A stretch of DNA of 64,000 nucleotides, from NCBI RefSeq assembly GCF_045055315.1, contig NZ_CP173677.1:1798001-1862000 (forward strand), read 5' to 3'. Within the stretch, counting starts at the first letter, position 1, and each line of letters begins with the position of its first letter. Under the pieces are notes generated by a model. It saw only the letters and a program-made list of their open reading frames with translations. It did no database searches and was not told the origin of the DNA. A program made the position numbers and the translations under genes. This document shows positions 14,737 through 22,820 of the stretch, in pieces. This stretch comes from Brachymonas wangyanguii. Its GTDB lineage: Bacteria > Pseudomonadota > Gammaproteobacteria > Burkholderiales > Burkholderiaceae_C.

Positions 14737-15375
14737 ATGAACAATGCCGAACTGGAACAACAACAGCGCCGTGAACGCCTGGAAGCAGTCAGTGATGCCA
14801 AGCGCACACTGATCCTGAACGCCGCCCGCGACGTCTTTGATTCGCATGGCCTGGACGGCGCAAGCATGCGCGAGATCGCCCGTCGTGCCGGCTATACCCC
14901 GGGGGCCATCTACTCTTATTTTCCTTCCAAGGAAGAGATCTACGGTGCCCTGCTGGCCGAATCGCTGGAACGCCTGCAGTCCACCGTGCAGTTGCAATTG
15001 GCCAGTGCCGATACCGATGCAGAACGTGCAGCCTGCGCCGCCATGGGATTTTTCCGTTTCTACGCCCAGCACCTGCGCGATCTGGATCTTGGCCTTTACC
15101 TGCTGGGTGGTGCACGCCCACATGGCCTCACACCTGAACTCAACCAGGTACTCAACGGCCGCCTGTATAACGCCCTGGCACCATTCGAGCAGGCTCTGCA
15201 GGCACTCGGTGCCAGTTCGGCTGAGGCGCGCAGCGAAACAACCGCTTTCTTCGCCCACTGCGTTGGCCTGTTGATCCTGGAAAACACCCGTCGTATCCGC
15301 ATGTTCGAGCAGGATGCCACGGCCTTGTGCGCCCTCTACGTACAACGTGTCATTGCGCGCCTGCTGGCTGCTTGA
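14737..15375 (+). CDS. TetR/AcrR family regulator, divergent from the HpaB-like gene
   Basis: A 212-residue one-component repressor. The N-terminal HTH (residues about 20-66: LILNAARDVFDSHGLDGASMREIARRAGYTPGAIYSYFPSKEEIY) is a clear TetR_N domain; the remaining 145 residues are the helical ligand domain. It starts 89 bases from the divergent HpaB-like gene and shares the palindrome at 14682-14698 with it, so it probably represses that gene and itself. The ligand is unknown. It is followed about 100 bases later by a second TetR gene. Confidence 0.92.
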   Translation: MNNAELEQQQRRERLEAVSDAKRTLILNAARDVFDSHGLDGASMREIARRAGYTPGAIYSYFPSKEEIYGALLAESLERLQSTVQLQLASADTDAERAACAAMGFFRFYAQHLRDLDLGLYLLGGARPHGLTPELNQVLNGRLYNALAPFEQALQALGASSAEARSETTAFFAHCVGLLILENTRRIRMFEQDATALCALYVQRVIARLLAA

Positions 15376-15419
15376 CCCGGCTCTTATCCGCTTTCCCCCC
15401 AGGAAAACCCTTGCTCCAC

Positions 15420-15479
15420 TTGGCGGACGAGAAGAAATGAATTAGCATTCACAGCATCAGTGAATCAACATTCATTTCT
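15420..15479 (+). promoter_or_regulatory. Promoter and 47-bp double palindromic operator of the second tetR / aidB-like unit
   Basis: A promoter-like TTGGCG (15420-15425), 17-bp spacer and TAGCAT (15443-15448) overlaps an exactly symmetric site at 15433-15479. Its arms are AGAAATGAAT ... ATTCATTTCT outside and ATTCAC ... GTGAAT inside, with spacings 4, 7 and 4. It contains two copies of TGAAT-N4-ATTCA (15438-15451 and 15461-15474). The site ends two bases before the regulator's ATG, so bound protein would block both initiation and elongation. Confidence 0.8.
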
Positions 15480-15481
15480 TT

Positions 15482-16150
15482 ATGGCTTACCGTCAAACCC
15501 CTGCCGTCGAAGCGCGCCTGCAAGACAATCGCAGCCGCATTCTGGACGCCGCCCGCTCGCTGGTCAGCGAAGGCGGCTGGAGTGACACCCAGGTCGCCAG
15601 CGTAGCAGCTGCAGCCGGCATCGCTACCGGCACCGTGTACCGCTACTTCCCTTCCAAGGCAGAACTGTTTGCCGAAGTGCTGTCCCGCGTGTCACAACGC
15701 GAAGTCGACGTACTAGATGCCATTGCCGCATCCGATGGCAGCGCGCTGCAGCGACTGCATGCCGCCGTCGCCAGTTTCGTCAAGCGCGCCATGCGCAACC
15801 CGCGCCTAGCCTACGCGCTGATTGCCGAGCCCTGCGACCGCGCCATTGATGAAGCCCGACTGATCTACCGCGCCGCCATCAGCGAAGTCATCCAGACCTT
15901 GATCATCACCGGCCAGCAAGCCGACGAGATGCGCACCGATATACGTCCGGACGTAGCCGCCACCGTGATCGTGGGCGGCTTCATGGAAGGACTGATCGGC
16001 CCGCTATCCCCCCTCAAACAGCCACCAGGCAATGACACCCCCTACCAGCATGAAGTGGCCATGCTGGCCGATCAGATCGCCTTGCTGGCCTGTGCCAGCG
16101 TGGCGCTATCCTCTGCCACACCTCAAAAAGCACAAGGAGACAAACCATGA
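15482..16150 (+). CDS. TetR/AcrR family regulator coupled to the AidB-like gene
   Basis: A 222-residue TetR-type regulator. TetR_N HTH at about residues 14-60 (ILDAARSLVSEGGWSDTQVASVAAAAGIATGTVYRYFPSKAELF). The C-terminal domain resembles regulators of fatty-acid or acyl-CoA genes. The ATG at 15482 has no Shine-Dalgarno; it directly follows the double operator, which implies low-level, autorepressed expression. Its stop overlaps the acyl-CoA dehydrogenase start by ATGA, so regulator and enzyme form one transcript. The ligand is plausibly an acyl-CoA related to the enzyme's substrate, which is inference. Confidence 0.92.
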   Translation: MAYRQTPAVEARLQDNRSRILDAARSLVSEGGWSDTQVASVAAAAGIATGTVYRYFPSKAELFAEVLSRVSQREVDVLDAIAASDGSALQRLHAAVASFVKRAMRNPRLAYALIAEPCDRAIDEARLIYRAAISEVIQTLIITGQQADEMRTDIRPDVAATVIVGGFMEGLIGPLSPLKQPPGNDTPYQHEVAMLADQIALLACASVALSSATPQKAQGDKP

Positions 16151-17859
16151 ACAAACCCATAGCCCCCGAGCTGCTGGCCATTCCTACAGGGCGCTACAAC
16201 ACCCACCAGGTTCTCAACCAGGCGCTACCTGCCACCCAGTTCAACGCTTACACAGGAGATGTCGTTCTACAGTCTGCCATCGCTCGTGATGCCCCCTGGG
16301 CCGAGGCACGCTGCACTGCCCTCGGCGCCCTGGCCGGAGACGAGCAGGTACAGGAACTGGCACGACTGGCTAATCGCCATTTGCCAGAGCTGAAAACACA
16401 CGACCGTTTCGGCAACCGGGTTGACTGGGTTGATTTCCATCCGAGCTGGCACCAGCTGATGTCATTAGCCTGGCAGCATGAGGTGCCCAACCTGAGCTGG
16501 CGCACCCAGGAAAAGAACGGCCACCTGGCGCGTGCCGTGCTGTCCTACCTGTGGAACCAGGTGGAGCAAGGTACCGCCTGCCCCACCGGCATGGCATACG
16601 CCTCCTATGCCGGCTTCGAAGCCGAACCCGCACTCGCCATCTGGGCCGAAAAATCGCGCGGTACCACCTACGAATTCAGCCGCAGTGAAGTGGCCGACAA
16701 ACCCTCAGTGGTCATTGGCTACGCCATGACGGAAAAGCAGGGTGGCTCAGACCTTCGCCAAACCCAGACCACGGCACGCTACTCACATTCAGCTGACTAC
16801 CACGGTGCCACTGCCCATTGGTACGAGTTGACCGGCCACAAATGGTTTTGCTCGGTGCCGCAATCCGATGGCTTTTTCACTCTGGCCAAGGTCGATGGCG
16901 AGGTCACCTGTTTCTTCCTGCCGCGCACCCTGCCCGACGGCAGCTTCAACCGCTTTTTCATCCAGCGCCTGAAGGACAAGGCTGGCAACAAGTCCAACGC
17001 CTCCAGCGAGATCGAATACGCTGGATCGATGGCGATCCGCGTCGGCGAGGAAGGTCGCGGTATCCGCGAAATCCTGTCGCATGCTCACCTGACACGGCTG
17101 GATTTTGCCGTCGGTTCGGCCGGCTTGATGCGCCAGGCGCTGACACTGGCACTGCGTCATACCAGCACCCGCAACGCGTTTGGCAGCAGCATTGCCGAAC
17201 GCCCGATGATGACCAATGTGCTGGCCGACATGGCCGTGGAAGTAGAAGCAGCCACACTCATGAGCCTGCGCATTGCTCGCGCTACCGACCTGATGGATAG
17301 CGATGAACAAGAAAAACTGCTGGCACGCGTCTCCACGCCAGCCGCCAAGTTCTTCAACTGCTCACGTGCACCCTCCATTGCCAACGAGGCACTGCAATGC
17401 CATGGTGGCAACGGTTTTATCGAAGAGAACCCGATAGCACGCGTATTCCGCGAATCCCCGCTAAACAGCGTCTGGGAAGGCACCGCCAACATGATGTGCA
17501 TGGACGTCCGCCGCGCCATGATGCGCGACCCGCGTACCATCGAGGCCGTTCTGGATGAAGTACGCCCATTGGCTGGCCAGGACGCCCGCTTTGATGCCTT
17601 GGTGCAGCATACCGATCAACTGATGCGTGCTGCGCTTGACGACGAATTCCTGGCCCGCCCGATGACTGAAGCACTGGCTCGTGTGCTACAGGGAGCCGAA
17701 CTGATGCGTTACAGCAGCACCGAAGTCTCCGATCTGTTCCTCGCTACCCGGGCCCCTGGTACGAGCGGCCACTGGGGATCGCACTACGGGACGCTGGCTG
17801 GCGGCATTACCCATGAGGCAGCTGGCCGCATCATGCGCCGGGCAATGGTCAGCAAGTAA
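16147..17859 (+). CDS. Acyl-CoA dehydrogenase, AidB-like
   Basis: A 570-residue flavoprotein of the AidB branch of the acyl-CoA dehydrogenase superfamily. It opens with the AidB-type segment YNTHQVLNQALPATQFNAYTGD, has the flavin-domain run GYAMTEKQGGSDLRQTQT near residue 195, and ends the dehydrogenase core with GGNGFIEENPIARVFRESPLNSVWEGTANMMCMDVRRA near 425-460. E. coli AidB (541 residues) joins the adaptive response to alkylation and binds DNA; many relatives are simply dehydrogenases. Coupling to a TetR gene with a fatty-acid-type operator favours a metabolic role here. An Shine-Dalgarno-like AAGGAGA precedes the ATG. Confidence 0.9.
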   Translation: MNKPIAPELLAIPTGRYNTHQVLNQALPATQFNAYTGDVVLQSAIARDAPWAEARCTALGALAGDEQVQELARLANRHLPELKTHDRFGNRVDWVDFHPSWHQLMSLAWQHEVPNLSWRTQEKNGHLARAVLSYLWNQVEQGTACPTGMAYASYAGFEAEPALAIWAEKSRGTTYEFSRSEVADKPSVVIGYAMTEKQGGSDLRQTQTTARYSHSADYHGATAHWYELTGHKWFCSVPQSDGFFTLAKVDGEVTCFFLPRTLPDGSFNRFFIQRLKDKAGNKSNASSEIEYAGSMAIRVGEEGRGIREILSHAHLTRLDFAVGSAGLMRQALTLALRHTSTRNAFGSSIAERPMMTNVLADMAVEVEAATLMSLRIARATDLMDSDEQEKLLARVSTPAAKFFNCSRAPSIANEALQCHGGNGFIEENPIARVFRESPLNSVWEGTANMMCMDVRRAMMRDPRTIEAVLDEVRPLAGQDARFDALVQHTDQLMRAALDDEFLARPMTEALARVLQGAELMRYSSTEVSDLFLATRAPGTSGHWGSHYGTLAGGITHEAAGRIMRRAMVSK

Positions 17860-17882
17860 TCAGACCAGCAAGCTCATGCCAG

Positions 17883-17915
17883 CAAAGGCGATACCCCTAC
17901 CGGGTATCGCCTTTG
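17883..17915 (+). terminator. Hairpin after the aidB-like gene
   Basis: A 14-bp perfect stem, CAAAGGCGATACCC with GGGTATCGCCTTTG, around a 5-base loop, 23 bases past the stop. Only a few T follow, so termination may be moderate. Confidence 0.7.
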
Positions 17916-17955
17916 TCATATCTACTCCTGCTTCGCAGCCACGCCGGCAAACCGC

Positions 17956-17986
17956 AAAAAAAGGGCGACACCTCCCGGCATCGCCC
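17956..17986 (-). terminator. Intrinsic terminator of the pnt operon
   Basis: Read leftward, GGGCGATGCC-ggga-GGTGTCGCCC (10 pairs including two G-T) is followed by seven T (seven A on the plus strand, 17956-17962). It lies 52 bases beyond the pntB stop. Confidence 0.88.
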
Positions 17987-18038
17987 TCCTCGTGGATGAC
18001 AGTGACGAAGCCCAAGCCCCGTCACCCAAAGCCCCGGA

Positions 18039-19475
18039 TCAATCCAGCGCCTTGATCATGTCCTCCACCACCTTCTTGGCGTCGCCAAACACCATCATGG
18101 TCTTGTCCATGTAGAACAGTTCGTTGTCCAGGCCGGCATAACCCGATGCCATGGAACGCTTGTTTACGATCACGGTGCGCGCCTTGTAGGCTTCCAGGAT
18201 CGGCATGCCGTAGATCGGGCTGCCCTTTTCCAGTGCCGCCGGGTTCACCACGTCGTTGGCCCCCAGAATGATGGCGACATCGGTCTGCGGGAATTCGCCG
18301 TTGATGTCTTCCATCTCGAACACCTGGTCGTACGGCACTTCGGCTTCGGCCAGCAGCACGTTCATGTGGCCAGGCATGCGGCCTGCCACCGGGTGGATGG
18401 CGTAGCGCACGGTCACGCCCATGTCGGTCAGCTTCTGCGCCAGTTCGTTCACGGCGTGCTGGGCACGTGCCACCGCCAGACCGTAGCCCGGCACGATGAT
18501 CACGCTGTCGGCGTTGGACATCATGTAGGCCGCGTCGTCGGCACTGCCGCTCTTGACGCTGCGCTGCTCCTGATCGCCACCGCCAGCCGTACCGGCCTCG
18601 CCGCCAAAGCCACCCAGAATCACGCTGAAGAACGACCGGTTCATCGCCTTGCACATGATGTAGCTCAGGATGGCACCGGACGAACCCACCAGCGAACCGG
18701 CAATGATCAGCATGGAGTTGTTCAGGCTGAAACCGATACCGGCTGCCGCCCAGCCCGAGTAGCTGTTCAGCATCGACACCACCACCGGCATGTCGGCGCC
18801 GCCAATCGGGATGATCAGCAGCACGCCCATCACGAAGGACAGCGCCAGCATGATGTAGAACGCCGTCCAGTTCTCGGTAAAGGCATAGACCAGGCCCAGG
18901 CCGATGGTCAGCAGACCCAGTGCCAGGTTCAGCATCTGCTGGCCCTTGAACACCACCGGACGACCCTGGAACAGGCGGAACTTGTACTTGCCGGACAGCT
19001 TGCCGAAGGCAATTACCGAGCCGCTGAAGGTGATCGCACCAATGGCGGCACCCAGGAACAGCTCCAGACGGTTGCCGGTCGGGATCGCTTCACGCACGCC
19101 GTTGGCCGGATGCGCCGTCAGGCCAAAGGCCCAGGGCTCGGTCACCACGGCCACGGCGATGAACACCGCCGCCAGACCGATCATGCTGTGCATGAAGGCG
19201 ACCAGCTCCGGCATCTTGGTCATCTCGACGCGCTGTGCCATGATGGTGCCGATACCACCACCAACGACCAGGCCGAGCAGCACCCAGCCCAGACCAATCG
19301 GGGAAGCCGCGAGTTTCACGATCAGCGCTGCGGTCGTCAGCACGGCAATCGCCATGCCGATCATGCCGAACAGGTTGCCGCGGATCGAGGTGGTGGGATG
19401 GCTGAGGCCTTTCAGTGCCTGGATGAAACAGATACTGGCCACCAGATACAACAGGGTTACGAGGTTGAGGCTCAT
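18039..19475 (-). CDS. pntB: NAD(P) transhydrogenase subunit beta
   Basis: A 478-residue membrane protein: about eight to nine hydrophobic helices (proton-channel domain II) in the first 270 residues, then the soluble NADP(H)-binding domain III with SVIIVPGYGLAVARAQHAVNELA near residue 335. The enzyme couples proton entry to hydride transfer from NADH to NADP+, supplying NADPH. The start overlaps the pntAB stop by ATGA and has GGGAGGTGA upstream. Length is normal (E. coli 462). Confidence 0.96.
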   Translation of the reverse strand: MSLNLVTLLYLVASICFIQALKGLSHPTTSIRGNLFGMIGMAIAVLTTAALIVKLAASPIGLGWVLLGLVVGGGIGTIMAQRVEMTKMPELVAFMHSMIGLAAVFIAVAVVTEPWAFGLTAHPANGVREAIPTGNRLELFLGAAIGAITFSGSVIAFGKLSGKYKFRLFQGRPVVFKGQQMLNLALGLLTIGLGLVYAFTENWTAFYIMLALSFVMGVLLIIPIGGADMPVVVSMLNSYSGWAAAGIGFSLNNSMLIIAGSLVGSSGAILSYIMCKAMNRSFFSVILGGFGGEAGTAGGGDQEQRSVKSGSADDAAYMMSNADSVIIVPGYGLAVARAQHAVNELAQKLTDMGVTVRYAIHPVAGRMPGHMNVLLAEAEVPYDQVFEMEDINGEFPQTDVAIILGANDVVNPAALEKGSPIYGMPILEAYKARTVIVNKRSMASGYAGLDNELFYMDKTMMVFGDAKKVVEDMIKALD

Positions 19476-19789
19476 GCTTCACCTCCCTGCTTGGGCTTGC
19501 GCTCTTTCTTCTTGAACATTTCCAGCATGCGTCGCGTTACCAGGAAACCGCCAAACACGTTCACGGCTGCCAGCGCTACCGCCAGCACGCCCATGCTCTT
19601 GGCCAGGCCGCCCTCGGTCAGCGCGGCAGCCATCATGGCACCGACGATGACGATGGCCGAAATGGCATTGGTCACCGCCATCAGGGGCGTGTGCAATGCC
19701 GGGGTCACGTTCCAGACCACGTGATAGCCCACATAAATGGCCAGCACGAAAATGATCAGGTTGATGATGGTGGGAGAGACGAGTTCCAT
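19472..19789 (-). CDS. pntAB: NAD(P) transhydrogenase subunit alpha, membrane part
   Basis: A 105-residue protein with three to four transmembrane helices, equal to the C-terminal membrane section of E. coli PntA. The split alpha subunit is known from Rhodospirillum rubrum and many betaproteobacteria. It ends in a basic KKKERKPKQ tail. ATG 19789 overlaps the pntA stop (TAATG) and has AGGAGGAA just upstream. Confidence 0.95.
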   Translation of the reverse strand: MELVSPTIINLIIFVLAIYVGYHVVWNVTPALHTPLMAVTNAISAIVIVGAMMAAALTEGGLAKSMGVLAVALAAVNVFGGFLVTRRMLEMFKKKERKPKQGGEA

Positions 19790-20919
19790 TACTTCCTCCT
19801 GGTTTCGCCGTTCTGCGTCATCAGGCAGGCCGCCACGATGTCGTCTTCCATGTCGATGGTCAGGCCCTTCTCTGGCGGCAGCACCAGCTTCAGGAAGTCC
19901 AGCACGTTGCGCGCATAAAGCGCGCTGGCATCGGCACCCACGCGCGCAGCCAGGTTGGCGTAACCCACGATCGTGGCGCCATGCGCCTGCACGACCTGGT
20001 CGACCTGCGTCAGCGGCGTATTGCCGTCATGGCCTTGCGGGCCCTTGCCAGCCGCCATGTCGACGATGACGGAGCCCTGGCGCATGGCGCTGATCATCTC
20101 TTCGGTCACCAGCGTCGGTGCGGCACGGCCCGGGATCAGTGCGGTGGTGATCACCACGTCGGCGGCCGCCACGCGCTTGGCGACTTCGGCCTTCTGGCGA
20201 TCCAGCCAGCTTTGCGGCATCGGACGGGCATAGCCCCCCACGCCTTCGGCGGCTTCGCGCTCTTCATCGGTCTCGTAGGGCACGTCGATGAACTTGGCCC
20301 CCAGCGACTCGACCTGCTCTTTCACGCTCGGGCGCACGTCGGAGGCCTCAATCACGGCACCCAGGCGCTTGGCCGTGGCAATCGCCTGCAGGCCCGCCAC
20401 GCCCACGCCCAGGATCACCACGCGCGCGGCCTTGACGGTACCGGCGGCGGTCATCAGCATCGGGAAGAAGCGCGGATAGTGCTCGGCGGCCAGCATCACG
20501 GCCTTGTAGCCGGCAATGTTGGCCTGGCTGGACAGCACGTCCATGCTTTGCGCGCGCGTGGTACGCGGTGCGGCTTCAAGCGCGAACGAGGTCAGGCCTG
20601 CTGCCGCCAGGCGCTGCAGGCCTTCGGCATCAAACGGATCCAGCATGCCAATCAGCACGGTGCCGGAGCGCATCTGCGCCAGCTCTTCGGGTTGCGGGGA
20701 GCGCACTTTCAGCACCATCTCGCTGCCGAGCGCCGTAGCGGCATCGGTCAGGTTGGCACCAGCGGCTTCGAATTGGGCATCGGTAATGCCGGCTCGCAGT
20801 CCGGCACCGTGCTGCACCAGCAACGTGTGGCCTTGACCCACGAGCTTCTTGACGGTTTCCGGCGTCGCCGCTACGCGGGATTCACCAGCAACCGTTTCCA
20901 GTGGAACTCCAATCTGCAC
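19789..20919 (-). CDS. pntAA: NAD(P) transhydrogenase subunit alpha, NAD-binding part
   Basis: A 376-residue soluble domain I that binds NAD(H). It opens QIGVPLETVAGESRVAATPETV, as in all PntA and alanine-dehydrogenase relatives, and has the Rossmann motif GVGVAGLQAIATAKRLGA near residue 158. The best start is GTG at 20919, 4-5 bases after a strong AAGGAGA; a longer ATG frame to 20973 lacks family similarity. First gene of the three-gene pnt operon. The 163-base gap 20920-21082 upstream must hold its promoter; no confident -35/-10 pair is visible. Confidence 0.95.
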   Translation of the reverse strand: MQIGVPLETVAGESRVAATPETVKKLVGQGHTLLVQHGAGLRAGITDAQFEAAGANLTDAATALGSEMVLKVRSPQPEELAQMRSGTVLIGMLDPFDAEGLQRLAAAGLTSFALEAAPRTTRAQSMDVLSSQANIAGYKAVMLAAEHYPRFFPMLMTAAGTVKAARVVILGVGVAGLQAIATAKRLGAVIEASDVRPSVKEQVESLGAKFIDVPYETDEEREAAEGVGGYARPMPQSWLDRQKAEVAKRVAAADVVITTALIPGRAAPTLVTEEMISAMRQGSVIVDMAAGKGPQGHDGNTPLTQVDQVVQAHGATIVGYANLAARVGADASALYARNVLDFLKLVLPPEKGLTIDMEDDIVAACLMTQNGETRRK

Positions 20920-21082
20920 TTTGTCTCCTTGATCGGTGGGCAGGACACGCCGCGCACGACATGCCCCATTCAAGTGCAGTATGCCACGGGGTTACAGGAT
21001 GTAGGCAGGGTCGAAAAGCCGCATGTTACGTACTAACCCTGAAAATTTGCATTCCAAGTGGTATCCGGGCGACATTTCAGCG

Positions 21083-21934
21083 TCACTGCCGCGCCGTGCG
21101 CTGCTGCAGCGGCATGACGCAGGGGTGGCTGGTGCGGAACGGATTGATGTCCAGACCACCGCGCCGCGTGTAGCGCGCCTGGATGCTGAGCTTGACCGGC
21201 TGGCAGCGTTGCCAGATATCGGCAAACATGCGCTCCACGCACTGTTCGTGGAATTCATTGTGGTTGCGAAAACTCACAATGTAGCGCAACAGGCCCTCGT
21301 GGCTGATCTGCGGGCCGGTGTACTGGATCTGCACGCTGCCCCAGTCGGGCTGGCCAGTGACCAGGCAGTTGCTCTTGAGCAGGCGGCTGCTCAGCGTCTC
21401 GGTCACCGTGCCATCTTCCGGGAAAGTTACCAGCAACTCCGGAGCCGGCTCGTAGTGCGTGCATTCGGCATCGAGCCGGTCCAGGCTCAGGCCGGCCAGT
21501 TCCACCACCTTCTCCTGCTCGAACAGGTCGGCGGCGATGATCTTGACGCCGATGCTGGCCATGACGTGATCGGCGCCGCGCCAGACCGTCTCGTTGACAT
21601 CGGCAAAAATGCGCTGGCGCACTTCTTCGACACTGGCAAAGCGCGTGTTGTTGAAGCTGTTCAGGTAGAGCTTGAAGGACTTGCTCTCGATGATGTTCGG
21701 CGTTTCGCACGGCACCTGCACCTGCAGGATCGCCACCTGCGGCTTGCCGCGCAGGTTCAGCCAGCTCAGTTCATAGCCGGTCCAGAAATCCATGCCCATG
21801 AAGGGCAGCGGTTCACGGATGCCGATTTCCTCGCGCTTGGGCGCCCGCGGCAGCGGAAACAGCAGGCTGGGGTCGTACTCGCTGGCATAGGTCGTGGCCT
21901 TGCCGAGCTGTGACTGCTCGGGTTGCAGCGTCAT
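21083..21934 (-). CDS. queF: NADPH-dependent 7-cyano-7-deazaguanine reductase
   Basis: A 283-residue long-form (YqcD-type) QueF that reduces preQ0 to preQ1 for queuosine in tRNA. The NADPH motif ESKSFKLYLNSFNN lies near residue 84. Catalytic Cys190 and Asp197 are in KSNCLVTGQPDWGS, at the same numbers as in the E. coli enzyme. The tunnel-fold second domain follows. It starts 3 bases after the yaaA stop, so the two are probably cotranscribed. The partner queC is in this window at 38.8 kb, but queD and queE are not. Confidence 0.96.
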   Translation of the reverse strand: MTLQPEQSQLGKATTYASEYDPSLLFPLPRAPKREEIGIREPLPFMGMDFWTGYELSWLNLRGKPQVAILQVQVPCETPNIIESKSFKLYLNSFNNTRFASVEEVRQRIFADVNETVWRGADHVMASIGVKIIAADLFEQEKVVELAGLSLDRLDAECTHYEPAPELLVTFPEDGTVTETLSSRLLKSNCLVTGQPDWGSVQIQYTGPQISHEGLLRYIVSFRNHNEFHEQCVERMFADIWQRCQPVKLSIQARYTRRGGLDINPFRTSHPCVMPLQQRTARQ

Positions 21935-21937
21935 GAC

Positions 21938-22720
21938 TCAGGCCTCCCGGTTGCGACGGAACACCAGGCGATCGGCGTCGGAGGCCACAGGCGCATAGGC
22001 GTAATCGTCGGCGGCAAACTGCATCAGGCCCTGCACGCTGTCCACGCCCTGCTCCACGGCAAAGCGCATCATCTGGCCACGCGCGCGCTTGGCGTTGAAG
22101 CTGATGATCTTGTACTTGCCGCCCTTGAAGTCCTCGAACACGCATTCGACCACGCGCGCCTTCAGCGCCTTGCGATCGACTGCCTTGAAGTACTCCTGCG
22201 AGGCCAGATTCACCAGAATCGGCTCGGCCGCGCCCTGCTCCTCGAAGCGCTGGTTCAGGTAATCCGCAATCTGCGTGCCCCAGAACTGGTACAGGTTGCT
22301 GCCGCGCGGGTTCTGCAGGCGCGTGCCCATTTCCAGCCGATACGGCTGCATCAGATCCAGCGGACGCAGAACGCCGTACAGGCCGCTCAGGATGCACAGG
22401 TGTTGCTGCAGCCAATCCAGCTGCGCCGGCTTGAGCGAAGCCGCCTGCAGGCCTTCGTAGACATCGCCGTTGAAGGCGAGCACGGCCTGACGCGCGTTTT
22501 CAGTAGTCGCCACCGGCTCCCAAGCCTCGTAGCGTGCCACGTTCAGCGTGGCCAGCTTGTCACTCAGGCTCATCAGTTCGGCGACCTGCTGCGGCGAGTA
22601 ATCGCGCAGCACGCCAATCAGCTCGGCAGAGTCTTTCGGGAACAGCGGATCGGTGTGCTTGGAGGTGGGCAGCGGACTTTCGTAATCCAGCGCCTTGGCG
22701 GGAGACAGGACAAATAACAT
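21938..22720 (-). CDS. yaaA: Peroxide stress protein YaaA (DUF328/UPF0246)
   Basis: A 260-residue protein starting MLFVLSPAKALDYESPLP, the invariant opening of the YaaA family, with TSKHTDPLF next and a DNA-binding-type helix-hairpin-helix region. In E. coli YaaA lowers free iron and limits Fenton damage under peroxide. ATG 22720 fits the family start; the frame to 22816 is not conserved. No Shine-Dalgarno is obvious. Directly upstream of queF. Confidence 0.95.
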   Translation of the reverse strand: MLFVLSPAKALDYESPLPTSKHTDPLFPKDSAELIGVLRDYSPQQVAELMSLSDKLATLNVARYEAWEPVATTENARQAVLAFNGDVYEGLQAASLKPAQLDWLQQHLCILSGLYGVLRPLDLMQPYRLEMGTRLQNPRGSNLYQFWGTQIADYLNQRFEEQGAAEPILVNLASQEYFKAVDRKALKARVVECVFEDFKGGKYKIISFNAKRARGQMMRFAVEQGVDSVQGLMQFAADDYAYAPVASDADRLVFRRNREA

Positions 22721-22820
22721 GGCAATCGGTATCAGGAATCTTGGCAGCACATGCTGCGTGGATCCATTTTGCCAGCATCGCCTTGGCCTGATGACCGGCA
22801 AGGACGGTGCGGGCACCTCC

